A stretch of DNA of 64,000 bases from Pseudarthrobacter sp. IC2-21 (GTDB taxonomy: Bacteria > Actinomycetota > Actinomycetes > Actinomycetales > Micrococcaceae). A program made the translations under genes and the position numbers. The stretch spans positions 2,108,001 through 2,172,000 of the forward strand of contig NZ_CP139145.1 of the NCBI RefSeq assembly GCF_034048115.1. Reading direction: 5' to 3'. Under the pieces are notes generated by a model. The model ran no database searches. It was not told where the DNA came from and saw only the letters and a program-made list of their open reading frames with translations. Position 1 is the stretch's first letter. The number at the start of each line of letters is the position of its first letter. Positions 25,327 through 36,543 of this stretch are shown here, in pieces.

Positions 25327-26784
25327 TCACGCGATCCCGTCGGCGTTCAGGCGCGCCAGCAGCAACGCCTCGGCAACCACGGCGTTCTTGAAGTCGCCAA
25401 TGTGAAGCGACTCGTTGGCGCTGTGCGCGCGTGAATCCGGGTCCTCCACGCCGGTCACCAGGATCTGTACGTCGGGGTAGACGTCCACCAGATCGGCAAT
25501 GAACGGAATCGAACCTCCGATGCCCATTTCCACGGCAGGGACACCCCAGGCCTCGCCGAGCGCCCACATGGCTGTCTTCGCCGCGGCTGATGCCGTGTCG
25601 GCGAGGAACGAGTTGCCGCTCTCGCCGGGAGTGAACACGACTCTCGCGCCAAAGGGTGCATTGGCTTCCACGTGCCGCTGGACGGCGTCCATGGCCTCTT
25701 GGGGGTTTTGGCCCGGCGCCAAACGGAGGCTGAACTTGGCGCGCGCCCGCGGCAGGAGGGTATTGGATGCGACCTCAACTGCAGGCGCGTCAAATCCGAT
25801 GATGGAGAGGGCCGGCTTGGTCCAGAGGCGGGCGGCGATACTTCCCGTGCCAGCCAGCCGTACGCCGTCGAGCACGGACGAATCCGAACGGTACTCCGCC
25901 TCCGTGAGGTCCACAGCGGCATTGTCATAAGAAACCAGACCCTCGATGGCCACGTTGCCGTCCGCGTCGTGGAGGGTGGCAATCAGGCGGGAAAGCAGGG
26001 TTGGAGCGTCAAGCACCGGGCCGCCGAACATTCCTGAATGCACGGCGTGGTCAAGCACCTGGACTTCAATGGTTCCGTCCACGAGGCCGCGCAGGCTGGT
26101 GGTCAGGGCGGGAACGCCAACCTTCCAGTTGCTCGAGTCTGCAACAACAATCACGTCGGCCCGCAGCAGTTCACGGTGCGCTTCAAGGAAGGTGCGGAAC
26201 GTCGGCGAGCCCGCCTCCTCTTCGCCTTCGATGAAGAATGTGACACCGAGGCCGAACTCCTCGCCCAGAACCTCCGCCGCTGCAGTGTAGGCCGCAACGT
26301 GGGCCATGATTCCGGCCTTATCATCAGCGGCGCCCCGCCCATAGAGCCTTCCGTTGCGTTCGACGGCGGCAAAGGGCTCCGATTCCCACAGCGCGGGATC
26401 GCCGGGGGGCTGCACGTCGTGGTGGGCGTAGAGCAGAATGGTCTCCTTTCCTGCCGCGGCCGGCCGCCGTGCGACGACGGCCGGGCCGCCCGGAAGGCCG
26501 TCTGCCTTGTGGCTGCGCAGGATCTGGACATCGTCGAGTCCCGCCGCGCGCAGCAGGCCGGCCACGGCAGTTGCGCTGGCATCCAGCGGCGCCGGATCAA
26601 AACTTGGCCACGCGATGCCGGGTATGGCCACAAGATCCTTCAACCGGCTCAGGGTTGCGTCGAAGGAACGGGCTACGGCCTCGCGAAGTCCGGCCCCTTC
26701 GATGGACAGGAAGGACTGACCGGGAGTGCCGACGGCGTCGGGGGTTCTGGCGTCCGGAGGCGTATGTGCTGAATTGGGTGTCAT
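25327..26784 (-). CDS. M20 family dipeptidase
   Basis: A 485-residue di-zinc peptidase of the carnosinase/PepV-like subgroup. Metal ligands are seen in ILLYAHHDVQPPG (His, Asp), GRGAADDKAGIMAH (bridging Asp), FIEGEEEAGSP (the general base Glu and a metal Glu), DSSNW and the C-terminal ENESLHIGDF-type segment (here ANESLHIGDF). The dimerisation insert lies in the middle. It likely cleaves dipeptides in the cytoplasm. The start is ATG 26784, 7 nt after TATTGT; the upstream extension is not family-like. It is divergent from the DUF3043 gene. Confidence 0.93.
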   Translation of the reverse strand: MTPNSAHTPPDARTPDAVGTPGQSFLSIEGAGLREAVARSFDATLSRLKDLVAIPGIAWPSFDPAPLDASATAVAGLLRAAGLDDVQILRSHKADGLPGGPAVVARRPAAAGKETILLYAHHDVQPPGDPALWESEPFAAVERNGRLYGRGAADDKAGIMAHVAAYTAAAEVLGEEFGLGVTFFIEGEEEAGSPTFRTFLEAHRELLRADVIVVADSSNWKVGVPALTTSLRGLVDGTIEVQVLDHAVHSGMFGGPVLDAPTLLSRLIATLHDADGNVAIEGLVSYDNAAVDLTEAEYRSDSSVLDGVRLAGTGSIAARLWTKPALSIIGFDAPAVEVASNTLLPRARAKFSLRLAPGQNPQEAMDAVQRHVEANAPFGARVVFTPGESGNSFLADTASAAAKTAMWALGEAWGVPAVEMGIGGSIPFIADLVDVYPDVQILVTGVEDPDSRAHSANESLHIGDFKNAVVAEALLLARLNADGIA

Positions 26785-26791
26785 GGCGATC

Positions 26792-26797
26792 ACAATA
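26792..26797 (-). promoter_or_regulatory. Candidate -10 box of the M20 dipeptidase gene (leaderless)
   Basis: TATTGT on the minus strand lies 7 nt before the ATG at 26784. It forms a compact divergent promoter pair with the box at 26826-26831. Confidence 0.5.
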
Positions 26798-26825
26798 CCC
26801 GGGCGGAATGCAGGAGGCCGCAAGG

Positions 26826-26831
26826 TATTCT
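26826..26831 (+). promoter_or_regulatory. Candidate -10 box of the DUF3043 gene (leaderless)
   Basis: TATTCT lies 6 nt before the GTG at 26838, with no ribosome-binding sequence between them. The -35 region is not obvious. Confidence 0.5.
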
Positions 26832-26837
26832 GTTCAA

Positions 26838-27440
26838 GTGTTCGGACGTAAAAAGGAAGCGCCTACGGCGCAGGAATCAATAGACCAGCAGGCCGCTGAA
26901 GCGGCAGCCCGGCAGGATGCCGCGTTGGGCAAGGGTGCGCCCACCCCCAAGCGCAAGGCTCAGGAAGCGGCCCGCAAGAGGCCGCTGGTACCGGAGGATC
27001 GGAAGGCGTCGAAGGCTGCTGAGCGGCAGGCTGTACAGGACCAGCGGGCCAAAATGCGCCAGGCACTGGACACCGGCGATGAGAAGTTCCTGCCGTTGCG
27101 TGACAAGGGGCCGCAGAAGCGTTTCGCCCGCGATTACGTTGACGCCCGCTTCAGCCTCGGCGAATACCTGATGTTCGGGGCCTTGGTGTTTGTGATTATT
27201 TCCCTGATTGTTCCCGCCTCCAGCGAGCAGATGGTCTATGTTCTGGGCGGCTTCTGGGTCATGTTCCTTGCCGTTTTTGTCGACGTTTTCATTCTGTCCC
27301 GCCAGTTGCGCAAAAAGCTGGCGGCGAAGTTCGGTGAGGTGGAGCGCGGCACCGTCTGGTACGGCTCGATGCGTTCGATGCAGTTCCGCAAACTGAGGCT
27401 GCCGAAGCCGCTCGTCAAGCGTGGTCAGTACCCCTCCTGA
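26838..27440 (+). CDS. DUF3043 family membrane protein
   Basis: A 200-residue protein. The N-terminal half is charged (FGRKKEAPT, then a Lys/Arg/Ala/Gln-rich helix to about residue 90). Two membrane helices follow near 115-135 (YLMFGALVFVIISLIVP) and 140-160 (VYVLGGFWVMFLAVFVDVFIL), then a basic tail. This matches DUF3043, an actinobacterial family of unknown role. The start is GTG 26838, because the family begins with (M/V)FGRKK and a -10-like box lies 6 nt upstream. A strong terminator follows. Confidence 0.87.
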   Translation: MFGRKKEAPTAQESIDQQAAEAAARQDAALGKGAPTPKRKAQEAARKRPLVPEDRKASKAAERQAVQDQRAKMRQALDTGDEKFLPLRDKGPQKRFARDYVDARFSLGEYLMFGALVFVIISLIVPASSEQMVYVLGGFWVMFLAVFVDVFILSRQLRKKLAAKFGEVERGTVWYGSMRSMQFRKLRLPKPLVKRGQYPS

Positions 27441-27474
27441 CCGGCCAGCCCTGCACTATCAGCCCCTCGTAATG

Positions 27475-27512
27475 AAAGATCCCCGGCGGACGGACCGCCG
27501 GGGATCTTTTTG
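27475..27512. terminator. Bidirectional terminator between the DUF3043 gene and pyrD
   Basis: AAAGATCCCCGGCGG and CCGCCGGGGATCTTT form a perfect 15-bp stem with a 5-nt loop, followed by TTTTT on the plus strand. Confidence 0.92.
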
Positions 27513-27530
27513 CCCTCTTAGCGCTCAGGT

Positions 27531-28607
27531 TTAACGCTCAGCCCGGCGCATCTTGGCCAGTTCGCGGTTGATCCGTGCTGCCCAGAACGGACCTTCATAG
27601 AGGAAGGCAGTGTAGCCCTGGACCAGGGTTGCCCCGGAGTCCAGGCGCTCCTGGACATCCTGCGCCGTTTCAACCCCGCCTACGGCCACGAGGGTGACCG
27701 CTCCCCCGGTGGCGTCCCTGAGCCGGCGCAGGACCTCAAGGGACCGCCGCTTTAACGGGGCACCGGAAAGGCCTCCGGCACCGCATGCTGCCACCTTGGC
27801 CTCGGGTGACTTGAGTCCGGTGCGCCCGATGGTGGTGTTGGTGGCGATGATTCCGTCCAGCTTCAGGTCCAGCGCCAGCTTGGCGACGTCGTCGATGTCC
27901 TCGTCACTCAGGTCCGGGGCGATCTTTACCAGCAGCGGGACGTGGCGGCCGGCAGCTTTGTCCGCCTCCTGCCCCACCGCCGCGAGCAACGGACGAAGCG
28001 TCTGGACATCCTGCAGGAGGCGAAGCCCGGGGGTATTGGGGGAGCTGACATTGACCACCAGATAGTCAGCCGCCGGTGCGAGGCTGCGTGCGCTGATCAG
28101 ATAGTCGGCCACGGCGTCGTCAAGCTCCACAACCTTGCTTTTGCCAATGTTCACCCCGATCACCGGGCGAATGTTGGGGTGCTTGCGCTGGAGGGCCGCC
28201 CGTGCCGCCTTGAGGCGGGGTTCGACGGCGGCAGCGCCGTCATTGTTGAATCCCATTCTGTTGATCACGGCGCGGTCTTCAATCAGGCGGAAGAGGCGTG
28301 GCTTCTCGTTTCCGGGCTGTGCCTGACCTGTGATGGTGCCGACTTCGACATGACCGAAGCCGAGTTCAGTAAGGGCTTCGATGCCCAGTCCTTCCTTGTC
28401 GAAGCCGGCGGCAAGGCCGAACGGGGACGGGAAGGTAACGCCGAAGGCAGTGGTCTGCAGCGACGAAGCAGGTGCCGTAAACCGCTGGAGCAGCCGGCCC
28501 GCACCGGTGGTGTGGGCCAGTTTTACCCCGTTGAATCCGATCTTATGGGCGCGTTCGGCGTCCATCCATGAAAAGGCCAGCTTAAAGAAAGTCGGATATA
28601 CGCGCAT
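27531..28607 (-). CDS. pyrD: Dihydroorotate dehydrogenase (quinone), class 2
   Basis: This 358-residue flavoenzyme oxidises dihydroorotate to orotate in pyrimidine synthesis and passes electrons to menaquinone. The class-2 N-terminal helix region that docks on the membrane is present ([20 protein letters not shown]). FMN and substrate segments follow: [23 protein letters not shown] (the class-2 catalytic Ser region), [22 protein letters not shown] and [12 protein letters not shown]. Length is normal. It is divergent from the hydrolase pair, with 76 bases between start codons. Confidence 0.96.
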   Translation of the reverse strand: MRVYPTFFKLAFSWMDAERAHKIGFNGVKLAHTTGAGRLLQRFTAPASSLQTTAFGVTFPSPFGLAAGFDKEGLGIEALTELGFGHVEVGTITGQAQPGNEKPRLFRLIEDRAVINRMGFNNDGAAAVEPRLKAARAALQRKHPNIRPVIGVNIGKSKVVELDDAVADYLISARSLAPAADYLVVNVSSPNTPGLRLLQDVQTLRPLLAAVGQEADKAAGRHVPLLVKIAPDLSDEDIDDVAKLALDLKLDGIIATNTTIGRTGLKSPEAKVAACGAGGLSGAPLKRRSLEVLRRLRDATGGAVTLVAVGGVETAQDVQERLDSGATLVQGYTAFLYEGPFWAARINRELAKMRRAER

Positions 28608-28671
28608 GGCTCTAGTTTTCCGTCTTGGGCGGTCCAGACCAAACCGGGCCCGTCACAGCCTGCTGCCCGGA

Positions 28672-28677
28672 TACCAT
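28672..28677 (+). promoter_or_regulatory. Candidate -10 box of the hydrolase pair (leaderless)
   Basis: TACCAT lies 6 nt before the ATG at 28684. The geometry matches the other leaderless candidates in this window. Confidence 0.45.
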
Positions 28678-28683
28678 GAAGCC

Positions 28684-29742
28684 ATGGACTGGCAGCCTGA
28701 CATCCTCGGTGCCGGCTTCGAGGCGTGCACCTTCGAAGCCGCGGGAACCGACGCCGTCCGGCGGACCGCGACACTGGTTCGGTTTCGTCCCGGCAAGGTC
28801 GAGCCCGGCGCACCCGCTGCGCGCGCCGGCAGCCCGCAGCGACTGCGGCGGGCGGTGCTGTTCCTGCACGGCTGGAGCGATTACTTCTTCAACGCTGACC
28901 TGGCCCGCTTTTGGCACCGTAGCGGCTATGACTTCTACGCGTTGGACATGCACAACCACGGCCGCAGCTTGCGCCCCGGGACGCCTGGGGGCTACGTGGC
29001 AGACCTGGCCGACTATGACGCCGAAATCGGCGAGGCTGTGACCATGATCCGGGCCGACTCGGATGCCTGGGACCAGGATCTGACGCTCATGGGTCATTCC
29101 ACCGGCGGCCTTGTGGCAGCCTTGTGGGTCAGCCGCCACCCCGCCGTGGTGTCGCATCTGATCCTGAACAGCCCGTGGCTGGAGATGCATGGCAGCTCAC
29201 TGGTGCGCCTGGCAGCCTCCACGATGGTCAGGCCAGTGGCACGTTTCCGGCCCGAGGCCGTCCTGCGGCTCCCCGAACGGGGGTTCTACTGGCGGACCAT
29301 CAGCAGTTCCGCCGATGGTGAGTGGACCCTCGACGACAGGTTTCGGCCGCCCATGGCTTTCCCGCTCCGCGCGGGCTGGCTTAGCGCCGTCTTGACCGGC
29401 CACGCCCGGGTGGCGCGGGGGCTCGGCATCGATATCCCCATCCTGGTGCTGCTCTCGCAGGGCAGCGCCAACGGCCCGTTCTGGACTGAAGAGATGAGGC
29501 GGACCGATGCGGTGCTGGACGTGGATATCATCGCTCTCCGGGCGCTCACGCTGGGCCGCACCGTCACGGTGGAGCGCATTGACGGCGCGTTGCATGACGT
29601 CTTCCTCTCCCCCGCTCCTGTGCGTGCCGACGCGTACGCGCGGCTTTCGAGATGGTTACGGGGTTACGCCACCCCTGAACCCGGGTCTGCAGGCCCCGGC
29701 ACTGTGGCCCCGGGAACTGCGGGCCCCGGAGCCGACGCGTGA
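28684..29742 (+). CDS. Alpha/beta hydrolase, first of a tandem pair
   Basis: A 352-residue serine hydrolase of the lysophospholipase / monoacylglycerol-lipase type. The oxyanion segment VLFLHGWSDYFFN, the nucleophile motif LMGHSTGGLVAALW (Ser) and the C-terminal GALHDVFLS (His) are visible. There is no signal peptide, so it is probably cytoplasmic. The last 25 residues are a Gly/Pro/Ala repeat tail with no structure. Its stop overlaps the next gene's GTG. The next gene is a clear paralogue, so this is a local duplication. Substrate unknown; lipid esters are the usual guess. Confidence 0.87.
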   Translation: MDWQPDILGAGFEACTFEAAGTDAVRRTATLVRFRPGKVEPGAPAARAGSPQRLRRAVLFLHGWSDYFFNADLARFWHRSGYDFYALDMHNHGRSLRPGTPGGYVADLADYDAEIGEAVTMIRADSDAWDQDLTLMGHSTGGLVAALWVSRHPAVVSHLILNSPWLEMHGSSLVRLAASTMVRPVARFRPEAVLRLPERGFYWRTISSSADGEWTLDDRFRPPMAFPLRAGWLSAVLTGHARVARGLGIDIPILVLLSQGSANGPFWTEEMRRTDAVLDVDIIALRALTLGRTVTVERIDGALHDVFLSPAPVRADAYARLSRWLRGYATPEPGSAGPGTVAPGTAGPGADA

Positions 29743-30857
29743 GCGCGCCCGGGCCTGACAGGGAACGGTTGCCCGCCACCGGCTCCGGTACGGCGACGGA
29801 GCCGCTTCCGGAGGGGGAAGCCTGCCCTTGGGCCGAAGATTTCCTGGGCCCCTCCTTTGAGTCCCGCCCGTTGCCTTTAAGGCCCGACGCCGAAGGTGCC
29901 GTGGTTGCCACCCTCATCCGGTCCGCAGCGCCGGCAGCGGGCGTGGCACCGGATGTGCCCCCTGCGGCGGACGGTCAGGCCAAGGTCCAGGTGGTGCTTT
30001 ACCTGCACGGCTGGGCCGACTACTTCCTCCAAACCGAACTGGCGGAGCATCTCACGTCAGCGGGCTTCCACTTTTATGCCCTGGATCTGAGGAAGTTCGG
30101 GCGGAGCCTGCGGGAATGGCAGACGGCCGGCTACGCGACAAACCTCGATATTTACGATGAGGACATCAGCGCCGCAATAGCGGCGATCCGTGCCGACTTG
30201 TCGCCCGGGACCGGACCGGACGGGCCGCTGTCCGTGCACATGCTGGCCCATTCCCTCGGGGGCCTCATCGCCGCGCTATGGGCGGACCGTCATCCCGGCC
30301 AGCTGGCCTCGCTCATCCTCAATGCCCCATGGCTGGAGCTACAGGGCAGCAGCCTCGTGCGGAACCTCGCCATGCGCCTGGTGGAGCCGGTGGCCCGTGC
30401 GGACCCGAGGCGTCCCTTCCTCTTGCCCGAGATGCCCGGCTACTGGCAAAGCGTCAGCAGCGCAGCGCACGGTGAGTGGGAGCTCAATCCGGTGTGGCGG
30501 CCAGCCGCGTCGTTTCCCATCCGGGCCGGCTGGGTGAAGGCTGTGCTGGCCGGGCACGCCGCCGTGGCCAGAAGCCTGGACATCGCGGTGCCCGTTCTGG
30601 TGATGCTTTCAGACCGGACCAGGATTCAGCCTGAATGGTCCGAGGAACTGATGCATGCTGACGCCGTGATCGACGTCGAAGAGACCGCGTCACGGGCACT
30701 GCGGCTGGGCCGTAAAGTCTCCGTGTTCCGGTATCCCGGTGCCATCCACGACGTTTTCCTCTCCCAGCAGCGGATCCGTCAGGCGGCCTACCGGGATGTT
30801 GCCTGCTGGGTGGGGTCTTATCCCTGCGGGGAGGCTGCGTCCACAGCGCCGCCGTAA
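29739..30857 (+). CDS. Alpha/beta hydrolase, second of a tandem pair
   Basis: A 372-residue paralogue of the preceding hydrolase with the same landmarks: [32 protein letters not shown] (nucleophile Ser), [17 protein letters not shown] and [10 protein letters not shown] (His). The N terminus is about 25 residues longer. It starts at GTG 29739 within the stop region of its partner (4-bp overlap), so the two are translationally coupled. Its 3' end overlaps the convergent uppS gene by 40 bases, leaving no room for a terminator. Confidence 0.87.
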   Translation: MSAPGPDRERLPATGSGTATEPLPEGEACPWAEDFLGPSFESRPLPLRPDAEGAVVATLIRSAAPAAGVAPDVPPAADGQAKVQVVLYLHGWADYFLQTELAEHLTSAGFHFYALDLRKFGRSLREWQTAGYATNLDIYDEDISAAIAAIRADLSPGTGPDGPLSVHMLAHSLGGLIAALWADRHPGQLASLILNAPWLELQGSSLVRNLAMRLVEPVARADPRRPFLLPEMPGYWQSVSSAAHGEWELNPVWRPAASFPIRAGWVKAVLAGHAAVARSLDIAVPVLVMLSDRTRIQPEWSEELMHADAVIDVEETASRALRLGRKVSVFRYPGAIHDVFLSQQRIRQAAYRDVACWVGSYPCGEAASTAPP

Positions 30858-31642
30858 CGCCGGTCCCGCTGGGCATAGATTTCCACCGCATCCCAGAGTG
30901 TCCGGCGGTCAACATCGGGCCACAAGGTGTCCATAAAGACGAACTCGGCGTACGCCGACTGCCACAGCAGGAAGTTGGAGAGGCGCTGCTCCCCCGAGCT
31001 GCGCAGGAACAGGTCAACGTCCGGCAGATCTGGTTCGTCCAGGAACCTTTGGATGGTCTTCTCCGTGATCGATCCCGGCTTCAGCCGGCCTGCCGCCACC
31101 TCTTCGGCGATGGCGGACACCGCATCGGTGATCTCGGCCCGGCCGCCGTAGTTAACACACATGGTTAAGGTGCATGTGCTGTTTGCCGCGGTGAACTCCT
31201 CCGCCTCTTCGAGCTCGCGGATAACCGATCCCCAGAGCCTGGGGCGGCGTCCGGACCACCGGACACGGACACCCCACTCATCGAGCTGGTTCCGCTGGCG
31301 GCGCAGCACATCCTTGTTAAATCCCATCAGGAAGCGGACCTCCTCCGGGGAGCGCCGCCAGTTTTCGGTCGAGAAAGCGTAAACACTCACATATTCAATG
31401 CCCAGCTCTATCGCTCCGGCCATCACGTCAAGCAGGGCCGGTTCTCCCGCTTTGTGACCCTCGATCCGGGGCAAACCGCGCTGGTTGGCCCAGCGGCCGT
31501 TGCCGTCCATCACAATGGCCACATGGCGCGGGATGAACTCGGCCGGGATCGCCGGCGCAACCGCGCCGGACGGGTGCGGATACGGAGCAATCACAGGGGA
31601 AGTCCGTGTCCGTGCAGGGTTCTTCTTTTTTCCCAGGGCCAC
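30818..31642 (-). CDS. uppS: Isoprenyl transferase (cis-prenyl / undecaprenyl diphosphate synthase)
   Basis: A 274-residue cis-prenyltransferase that builds the long polyprenyl diphosphate carrier for peptidoglycan and wall polymers. The FPP-binding motif [12 protein letters not shown] (key Asp) lies near residue 44, and the C-terminal signature [15 protein letters not shown] is present, with Ser in place of the usual Thr. It starts at GTG 31642, two bases after the recO stop, and is co-transcribed with recO. Actinobacteria often have two such enzymes of different chain length; which one this is cannot be told here. Confidence 0.94.
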   Translation of the reverse strand: MALGKKKNPARTRTSPVIAPYPHPSGAVAPAIPAEFIPRHVAIVMDGNGRWANQRGLPRIEGHKAGEPALLDVMAGAIELGIEYVSVYAFSTENWRRSPEEVRFLMGFNKDVLRRQRNQLDEWGVRVRWSGRRPRLWGSVIRELEEAEEFTAANSTCTLTMCVNYGGRAEITDAVSAIAEEVAAGRLKPGSITEKTIQRFLDEPDLPDVDLFLRSSGEQRLSNFLLWQSAYAEFVFMDTLWPDVDRRTLWDAVEIYAQRDRRYGGAVDAASPQG

Positions 31643-31644
31643 TG

Positions 31645-32397
31645 TCAGCCACGCTCCACATGTTTGAGGGATTTTAGGACACGCTCAAGGTGCCATTGCA
31701 GGTAGGCAGCAACCAGCCCGGCAGCTTCGCGCCGGTGCGGTACGGCCGAACCGTCCGCGGTGGTCCAGTCACCGGTGAGAAGGGCACCGAGCAGCGAGAC
31801 GGTCTCGGCTGCAGGCGCGGGCGATCCGGGCGGCCGGCAGTCAGCGCAGACCATGCCGCCGAGCGGAGCCGAAAAAGCGTTGTGCGGTCCAGGCGCGCCG
31901 CAGCGGGCGCAGACCGTAAAGCTCGGCGCCCACCCGCCGGTTGCGAGGGCCCGCAACAGGTACGAATCCAGAATCAGCCCCGGCGCATGGTCTCCGCGGC
32001 TGAGCGACGCCAGTGCCCCCACCAACAGGTTGTATTGGGCCGTGCCGGCTTCACCGTCGACGTCAGTCAGTTTCTCGGCTGTCTCGGTCATGGCCGCAGC
32101 AACCGTATAGCGTCCGTAATCCGCGGCAATCTCGCCACCGTAAGAGCCTTTGGCAACAGCCTGCGTGACAATGTCCAGCGTTTTTCCCGAGACCAGCTGC
32201 AGGTCCGCAACCATAAACGGCTCCAGCCTGGCCCCAAACTTGCTGCTGGTCCGCCGCACGCCCTTGGCAACCGCCCGGACCTGGCCGTGGTGCTTCGTCA
32301 GGAGGGTGATGATGCGGTCAGCCTCGCCCAGCTTGTGGGTACGCAGCACCACGGCATCATCGCGGTAGGACCGCGCAGCAAAGGATTGTTGGACCAC
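31645..32397 (-). CDS. recO: DNA repair protein RecO
   Basis: A 250-residue mediator of the RecFOR pathway that loads RecA on SSB-coated DNA. The N-terminal OB fold begins [20 protein letters not shown]. The helical domain carries a zinc finger of four Cys in CARCGAPG ... CADCRPPG. The start is GTG 32397, which gives the family-like beginning [12 protein letters not shown]; a TTG further upstream would add 12 unconserved residues. It is coupled to uppS (2-base gap). Confidence 0.93.
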   Translation of the reverse strand: MVQQSFAARSYRDDAVVLRTHKLGEADRIITLLTKHHGQVRAVAKGVRRTSSKFGARLEPFMVADLQLVSGKTLDIVTQAVAKGSYGGEIAADYGRYTVAAAMTETAEKLTDVDGEAGTAQYNLLVGALASLSRGDHAPGLILDSYLLRALATGGWAPSFTVCARCGAPGPHNAFSAPLGGMVCADCRPPGSPAPAAETVSLLGALLTGDWTTADGSAVPHRREAAGLVAAYLQWHLERVLKSLKHVERG

Positions 32398-32440
32398 GGT
32401 TAATCTTCGCACTGTGTTCCGGAAAGCCGGCAATGCCGGT

Positions 32441-32471
32441 GCGTTGCGCGCCGAAGTTCGGCGCGCAACGC
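32441..32471. terminator. Long palindrome between leuA and recO
   Basis: GCGTTGCGCGCCGAA and TTCGGCGCGCAACGC form perfect 15-bp arms around one base, 11 bases past the leuA stop. It can act as the leuA terminator, but there is no T-run on either side, so it may instead be an operator or repeat element. Confidence 0.5.
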
Positions 32472-32481
32472 TACTTCCGGA

Positions 32482-34248
<1,767 letters not shown>

Positions 34249-34282
34249 TCAAATCTGAAAGGGTGGCCGGGCAACACAATCT

Positions 34283-34333
34283 CCGCGACGAGGGTGGGCC
34301 TTGAGCTAGATCGCGTCTGAGGCCTCGCCGCGG
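34283..34333 (-). promoter_or_regulatory. Leader RNA stem between the leuA leader peptide and leuA
   Basis: On the minus strand CCGCGGCGAGG (34333-34323) can pair with CCTCGTCGCGG (34293-34283) over 11 bp with one G-U pair. The first arm starts six bases after the last Leu codon of the leader ORF, within the footprint of a ribosome stalled there. No U-run follows, so the effect might be on translation. Confidence 0.5.
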
Positions 34334-34362
34334 CAGCTAAGAAGAAGCAGGTCTGCGCGCAC
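34306..34362 (-). CDS. leuA leader peptide
   Basis: An 18-codon ORF, MRADLLLLSCRGEASDAI, with four consecutive Leu codons (CTG CTT CTT CTT), ends 81 bases before leuA. I chose GTG 34362 because TACTCT lies exactly 6 nt upstream; ATG 34365 would add one residue. The Leu run and position are those of an attenuation sensor: ribosomes stall when charged Leu-tRNA is low. Its beginning matches the leuS leader MRAILLLS. Confidence 0.75.
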   Translation of the reverse strand: MRADLLLLSCRGEASDAI

Positions 34363-34368
34363 CATTTG

Positions 34369-34374
34369 AGAGTA
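34369..34374 (-). promoter_or_regulatory. Candidate -10 box of the leuA leader transcript
   Basis: TACTCT on the minus strand is followed by six bases and then GTG of the leader peptide, giving a leaderless start. Confidence 0.5.
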
Positions 34375-34480
34375 ACACGCGTGCGTAAGATGAAGGAGCA
34401 CCACCTCCAGCAACGTCCACCATGCAGACGCCGCAGCCGGTGCAAGCGCCAGCTGGGGCACGCCACACAAAGGAGCCTCT

Positions 34481-36433
34481 GTGCCCATCTCGGGGATCGA
34501 TCTGTCCAACATTGACCACACCGTCCGGCCGCAGGATGACCTGTACCAGCACGTCAACGGGACGTGGCTCAAAGCCACCGAAATTCCTGATGACAGGCCC
34601 CTGGAGGGAACGTTCACGGCACTGCGTGACGGCGCGGAAATCGCAGTCCGGGACATCATCGGGGAAGCAGCCGCCAAAGGGGCGGCCGCCAGCGGCATAG
34701 AGCGGAAAGTCGGCGACCTGTACAACAGTTTCATGGACGAGGCCACGGTGGAGGCCAAGGGCATGGATCCCATCCGCGCCCGGCTCGGCGACGTCTTTGC
34801 CACCACGTCCGTGGCGGGCCTCATGGCGCTGGCCGGAAGACTCTTCCGCTCCGACGTATCGGGGCTCTTCTACATCTACCCTGCGCCGGATGCCGGGAAT
34901 CCGGACCGCGTGCTGCTCTACACCGGGCAGGGCGGCCTGGGCTTGCCCGATGAGTCGTACTACCGTGAAGAGAAGTTCGCGCGCATGGTTGCGGCCTACC
35001 AGGCGTATGTCCGGAACATGTTTGCCCTGGCCGGGGTGGAAGACGCCGAACAGGCCGCGGGTCGCGTGGTTGCCCTCGAAACCAGCCTCGCTTCCCACCA
35101 CTGGGACAACGTCACGCTTCGGGACCCGCAGAAGACCTACAACCTGAAGTCCTCCGAGGAGGCAGCCGCACTGTTCCCGCTCCTGGGCACGTGGTTCGAG
35201 GCCGCCCGCATCGACGCCGACAAACGGGCCGAGATTGTGGTGAGCACTCCTGACTTCTTCAGTGGGGCGGCGGCCCTGCTGGAGTCCGAGCCGCTGCCTG
35301 TGTGGCAGGAATGGCTGGCGCTGCGCGTCATCAACGCCGCCGCACCGTACCTTTCCGCGGAGTTCGTGGACGCCAACTTTGCCTTCTACGGGACAACCAT
35401 CAGTGGTACGCCCCGTAACAAGGACCGCTGGAAGCGTGCTGTGGCCGTCGTGGAGGCCGCCCTTGGGGAAGCCGTGGGCCAGATCTATGTGTCCAAGCAT
35501 TTCCCCGAGTCGCATAAGGCACGGATGCAGACCCTCGTGGCCAATCTGATCGAGGCCTACCGGCAGAGCATCACCGGGCTGGACTGGATGGGCGAGGACA
35601 CCAAAGCCGAGGCACTCCGGAAATTGGGTGCGTTCCGGGCCAAGATCGGCTACCCGGATAAGTGGATCGATTACTCGGCAGTGGAAATCGATCCCGCCGA
35701 TCTCCTCGGCAACGTGGAGCGGGCCCATAATGCCGACGTCGACCGTCACCTTGATGAGGTCGGCAAGCCGGTGGACCACGATAAATGGCTCATGACCCCG
35801 CAAACGGTGAACGCTTACTACCACCCGATGCTCAACGAAATCGTCTTCCCCGCAGCCATCCTGCAGCCGCCGTTCTTTACGGCCGACGCTGACGACGCTG
35901 TGAACTACGGTGGGATCGGTGCAGTGATCGGTCACGAGATCGGCCACGGTTTTGATGACCAGGGCTCGCAGTTCGACGGCAGCGGGGCGTTGCGGAATTG
36001 GTGGTCCGAGGATGACCGCAAGGCATTTGAAGAGCGCACGGCGAAACTGGTGGCCCAGTTCGACGCCCTGTCCCCGTATGCCGCCCCGGGGCACAACGTC
36101 AACGGCAAACTGACGCTGGGCGAAAACATTGGCGACCTTGGCGGCCTGACCATCGGGTACAAGGCCTACCTCCTGAGCCTCGACGGCCAGGAGCCTGAGG
36201 TCCTGGACGGGCTGACCGGGCAGCAGCGCTTCTTCGCGTCCTGGGCAGCAGGCTGGCGCCAAGTCATTCGTCCCGAGGAAGCCATCCGCAGGCTCGCCAC
36301 GGATCCCCACTCCCCCAACGAGTTCCGGACCAACGCCATCGCCAAAAACCTCGATGCTTTCCATGAGGCTTTCGACGTGACCGAAGTGGACGGCATGTGG
36401 ATGGCCCCGGAAGCGCGCGTCAGCATCTGGTAG
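34481..36433 (+). CDS. M13 family metallopeptidase (neprilysin/PepO type)
   Basis: A 650-residue zinc endopeptidase. The zinc motif is in GHEIGHGFDDQGSQFDG (HExxH), the third ligand Glu is in LGENIGDLGGL, and the substrate-binding motif is NAYYHPMLNEIVFPAAI (NAY/F type). There is no signal peptide or membrane anchor, so it is probably cytoplasmic, as many bacterial M13 enzymes are, and cleaves oligopeptides. It starts at GTG 34481 with AAAGGAG 6 nt upstream. It is divergent from leuA and followed by a strong terminator. Confidence 0.95.
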   Translation: MPISGIDLSNIDHTVRPQDDLYQHVNGTWLKATEIPDDRPLEGTFTALRDGAEIAVRDIIGEAAAKGAAASGIERKVGDLYNSFMDEATVEAKGMDPIRARLGDVFATTSVAGLMALAGRLFRSDVSGLFYIYPAPDAGNPDRVLLYTGQGGLGLPDESYYREEKFARMVAAYQAYVRNMFALAGVEDAEQAAGRVVALETSLASHHWDNVTLRDPQKTYNLKSSEEAAALFPLLGTWFEAARIDADKRAEIVVSTPDFFSGAAALLESEPLPVWQEWLALRVINAAAPYLSAEFVDANFAFYGTTISGTPRNKDRWKRAVAVVEAALGEAVGQIYVSKHFPESHKARMQTLVANLIEAYRQSITGLDWMGEDTKAEALRKLGAFRAKIGYPDKWIDYSAVEIDPADLLGNVERAHNADVDRHLDEVGKPVDHDKWLMTPQTVNAYYHPMLNEIVFPAAILQPPFFTADADDAVNYGGIGAVIGHEIGHGFDDQGSQFDGSGALRNWWSEDDRKAFEERTAKLVAQFDALSPYAAPGHNVNGKLTLGENIGDLGGLTIGYKAYLLSLDGQEPEVLDGLTGQQRFFASWAAGWRQVIRPEEAIRRLATDPHSPNEFRTNAIAKNLDAFHEAFDVTEVDGMWMAPEARVSIW

Positions 36434-36477
36434 TTCCCACCGCAGCCCGATAGGCCGCCGAAGAGAACGCAGCGCAC

Positions 36478-36510
36478 AAAAGAGGCGGGGCCGGTGGCCC
36501 CGCCTCTTTT
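36478..36510. terminator. Bidirectional terminator after the M13 peptidase gene
   Basis: AAAAGAGGCGGGGCC-GGT-GGCCCCGCCTCTTTT is a perfect 15-bp stem with T/A tails on both strands. It lies between convergent genes. Confidence 0.92.
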
Positions 36511-36543
36511 ACTGCACCCGGGTCCTCTTTGAGTGCACCCGCG

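Noticed and set aside
32398..32433. Extended RecO start at TTG 32433
   Set aside because: The extra 12 residues are not family-like and no ribosome site supports the TTG.
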